In this document: positions 5,981 through 6,884 of the stretch, piece by piece
Layout of the letters: each line of letters starts with the position of its first letter
Numbering within the stretch: the stretch's first letter is position 1
Assembly: GCA_028291285.1 (NCBI GenBank)
Contig: JAQGIJ010000045.1
Span: 1-6,884, forward strand
Length of the DNA: 6,884 nucleotides
From: Phenylobacterium sp.
GTDB lineage: Bacteria > Pseudomonadota > Alphaproteobacteria > Caulobacterales > Caulobacteraceae
Direction of reading: 5' to 3'
Program-made: the position numbers and the translations under genes
The notes under the pieces: generated by a model
What the model saw: the letters and a program-made list of their open reading frames with translations, nothing else
Database searches by the model: none
What the model was told of the DNA's origin: nothing

Positions 5981-6146
5981 GGGTGGCGGACGATGCCTTT
6001 TGCACCCGCACCAGCCCTTGAACGGGACCGCCGCGGCGAATGGGGCGGAGAAAATCAGTCGGCCGTCGCGGCTGCGGTCCGGCCAACCAAACCCTTGAAG
6101 AAACTGCGCCCCATCGCGGGGCCGCTCTCCGTTGAACCGCTCGACC

Positions 6147-6162
6147 AGGGCCGCGCGGCCCT
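6147..6162. promoter_or_regulatory. Perfect 16-bp palindrome upstream of flgD
   Basis: AGGGCCGCGCGGCCCT reads identically on both strands and ends 20 nt before the flgD ATG. It could be an operator for a dimeric regulator, or an RNA hairpin in the flgD leader. High GC raises the chance of such palindromes, but 16 perfect positions remain notable. Confidence 0.35.
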
Positions 6163-6170
6163 CCGCGGCA

Positions 6171-6180
6171 AAGGAAAGAG
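6171..6180 (+). promoter_or_regulatory. Ribosome binding site fixing the flgD start
   Basis: AAGGAAAGAG lies directly before ATG 6183, with 7 nt between AGGA and the start. It selects this ATG over the in-frame TTG at 6132, which would add 17 Arg-rich residues unlike FlgD and run through the palindrome. Confidence 0.7.
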
Positions 6181-6182
6181 CG

Positions 6183-6485
6183 ATGAGCAGCATACCGGCG
6201 ACGTCATCCGCCAGTCCGTCGACGGCCTCGTCGACCAGCTCGCAGTCCAACATCGGCCTGACGAGCAATCAGTTCCTGTCCCTGCTGACCACCCAGCTGC
6301 AGGCGCAGGACCCGCTCAATCCCACCGATCCGAACCAGTTCACCACCGAGATGGTGCAGTACGCCTCGCTGTCGCAGCAGATCGACACCAACAGCAAGCT
6401 CGACACCCTCTCGAGCAACCTCACGAACATCCTCACCCAGGTGTCGCTGCTGGCCTCGTCCGGCAGCGCCTCGGCCCAGGCCTGA
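6183..6485 (+). CDS. flgD: FlgD, flagellar hook-cap scaffold protein (short form)
   Basis: A 100-residue protein with a Ser/Thr-rich N-terminus (residues 1 to about 24). The FlgD signature follows: LTSNQFLSLLTTQLQAQDPL NPTDPNQFTTEMVQYASLSQ (about 27-66), then a helix NSKLDTLSSNLTNILTQVSL. FlgD caps the growing hook outside the cell, guides FlgE assembly and is discarded once the hook is complete. The enterobacterial protein has about 230 residues with Ig-like and Tudor-like C-terminal domains. Here the gene stops right after the conserved N-terminal domain, and flgE follows 11 nt later, so no C-terminal remainder is hidden. Short FlgD proteins are known in alphaproteobacteria, but 100 residues is at the small end. 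It is probably the first gene of a flgD-flgE operon. Confidence 0.9.
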   Translation: MSSIPATSSASPSTASSTSSQSNIGLTSNQFLSLLTTQLQAQDPLNPTDPNQFTTEMVQYASLSQQIDTNSKLDTLSSNLTNILTQVSLLASSGSASAQA

Positions 6486-6496
6486 GGGGGCGCGCC

Positions 6497-6884
6497 ATGA
6501 CCCTTTCCTCAGCCCTCTCCACGGCCGTCTCCGGCATCACCGCCCAGAGCACCGCCCTCGCCACCATCTCGAAGAACATCGCGAACGCCTCGACCACCGC
6601 CTACAAGTCCTCCAACACCGACTTCCAGACCATGCTGACCGGCGTCAGCGGCGCCCAGACGGGCGGCGGCGTGACGGCGATGGCCATGACCAATCTGTCC
6701 CAGCAGGGGCAGATCGCCAGCACCGCCACCCCCACCAATGTGGCGATCGACGGCTCGGGCTTCTTCGTCGTGGCGAGCAGCGCGACGGCTTCGGCCTCGG
6801 ACTTCGCCTACACCCGGGACGGCAGCTTCACGACCGACAGCGCCGGCAATCTGGTCAACGACGCCGGCTACTATCTGCAGGGCT
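6497..6884 (+). CDS. flgE: FlgE, flagellar hook protein, 5' part (runs off right edge)
   Basis: The first 129 codons of the hook protein, which forms the flexible joint between rod and filament. The N-terminal rod/hook family signature is clear: ALSTAVSGITAQSTALATIS KNIANASTTAYKSS, residues 6-39. Then come NVAIDGSGFFVV (about 82-93) and YTRDGSFTTDSAGNLVNDAG YYLQG (about 105-129), which is the FlgE/F/G central motif. FlgE is favoured over FlgF or FlgG because flgD is directly upstream. The ATG is preceded by GAGGGGG with a 6-nt gap. The rest of the gene, including the variable region and the C-terminal helix, lies outside the window. Confidence 0.92.
   Translation, partial: MTLSSALSTAVSGITAQSTALATISKNIANASTTAYKSSNTDFQTMLTGVSGAQTGGGVTAMAMTNLSQQGQIASTATPTNVAIDGSGFFVVASSATASASDFAYTRDGSFTTDSAGNLVNDAGYYLQG

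Larger units (their letters stand above)
5934..6182. promoter_or_regulatory. Divergent intergenic region between flagellin and flgD
   Basis: This 249-nt stretch must carry the promoters of both the flagellin (leftward) and flgD-flgE (rightward) units. Scanning both strands for the sigma-54 pattern (GG, 10 nt, GC) gave only poor matches. An example is TTGGCC with its -12 GC 10 nt on, on the minus strand near 6086-6069, which lacks the TTGC element. No sigma-28 box was found. It contains a hairpin at 5963-5980 and a palindrome at 6147-6162, listed separately. I see no convincing gene in it. Confidence 0.5.

Noticed and set aside
6066..6090. Possible sigma-54 promoter (GG-N10-GC on the minus strand)
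   Set aside because: The -12 element reads CAGCC instead of TTGC-like, and similar GG-N10-GC matches are frequent in such GC-rich DNA.
4974..6098. Plus-strand open frame of 374 codons antisense to flagellin
   Set aside because: It is Gly/Arg/Val-rich with no family resemblance and covers the clear flagellin gene on the other strand.
6132..6182. TTG start extending FlgD by 17 residues
   Set aside because: The extension is Arg-rich and includes the palindrome; a much better ribosome site sits before ATG 6183.
5930..6268. Minus-strand open frame of 112 codons across the flagellin-flgD gap
   Set aside because: It starts inside flgD on the opposite strand and ends over the flagellin ATG. Part of it has acceptable composition, but third positions are often A/T towards its end (AGA, GGA, CAT, CGT), and no family or ribosome site is seen. 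Accepting it would leave no room for the promoters.

Overview
The window looks like a chromosomal segment of a GC-rich, flagellated alphaproteobacterium. The best guess is the Caulobacterales (Caulobacter/Phenylobacterium-like). This rests on the very high GC content, the compact flagellin of about 274 residues, the very short FlgD and the style of the ECF sigma factor. The placement is inference; no rRNA or other phylogenetic marker is present.

Left part (1-1733, minus strand): a three-gene cluster in the order atzG-like, atzE-like, atzH-like, with atzH running off the left edge. The amidase-signature enzyme (AtzE) keeps its Lys-Ser-Ser triad. The tiny AtzG-like protein would be its partner subunit. 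The AtzH-like SnoaL-fold protein keeps a Tyr and an Arg at the same spacing as the two residues reported to matter in AtzH. In Pseudomonas ADP these proteins turn 1-carboxybiuret into allophanate. No cyanuric acid hydrolase or allophanate hydrolase is visible here, so the cluster more likely serves some other nitrogen-compound degradation, such as oxalurate/ureide-type substrates.

Middle (1931-2831, minus strand): an ECF-type RNA polymerase sigma factor followed by a 75-residue unknown protein that overlaps its 3' end by 47 nt. The two are probably translationally coupled, and the small protein is a candidate regulator of the sigma factor. An ECF-like promoter just upstream suggests autoregulation.

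Right part (2934-6884): a flagellar filament and hook locus. On the minus strand lie flagellin, fliD (filament cap) and fliS (flagellin chaperone), transcribed in that order. A strong GC hairpin sits directly behind the flagellin stop, and fliD and fliS overlap by 4 nt (ATGA). Divergently, on the plus strand, lie flgD (hook-cap scaffold, unusually short) and the start of flgE (hook protein), which is cut by the right edge. The 249-nt region between flagellin and flgD must carry both promoters. It holds a hairpin in the presumed flagellin leader and a perfect 16-bp palindrome in front of flgD, but no convincing sigma-54 or sigma-28 promoter.

I found no mobile element, CRISPR array or RNA gene. 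The genes are recognisable families. The unusual points are the regulatory hairpins and palindromes, the truncated FlgD, the extended FliD N-terminus and the sigma/small-protein pair. I do not see clear evidence of an undescribed system.
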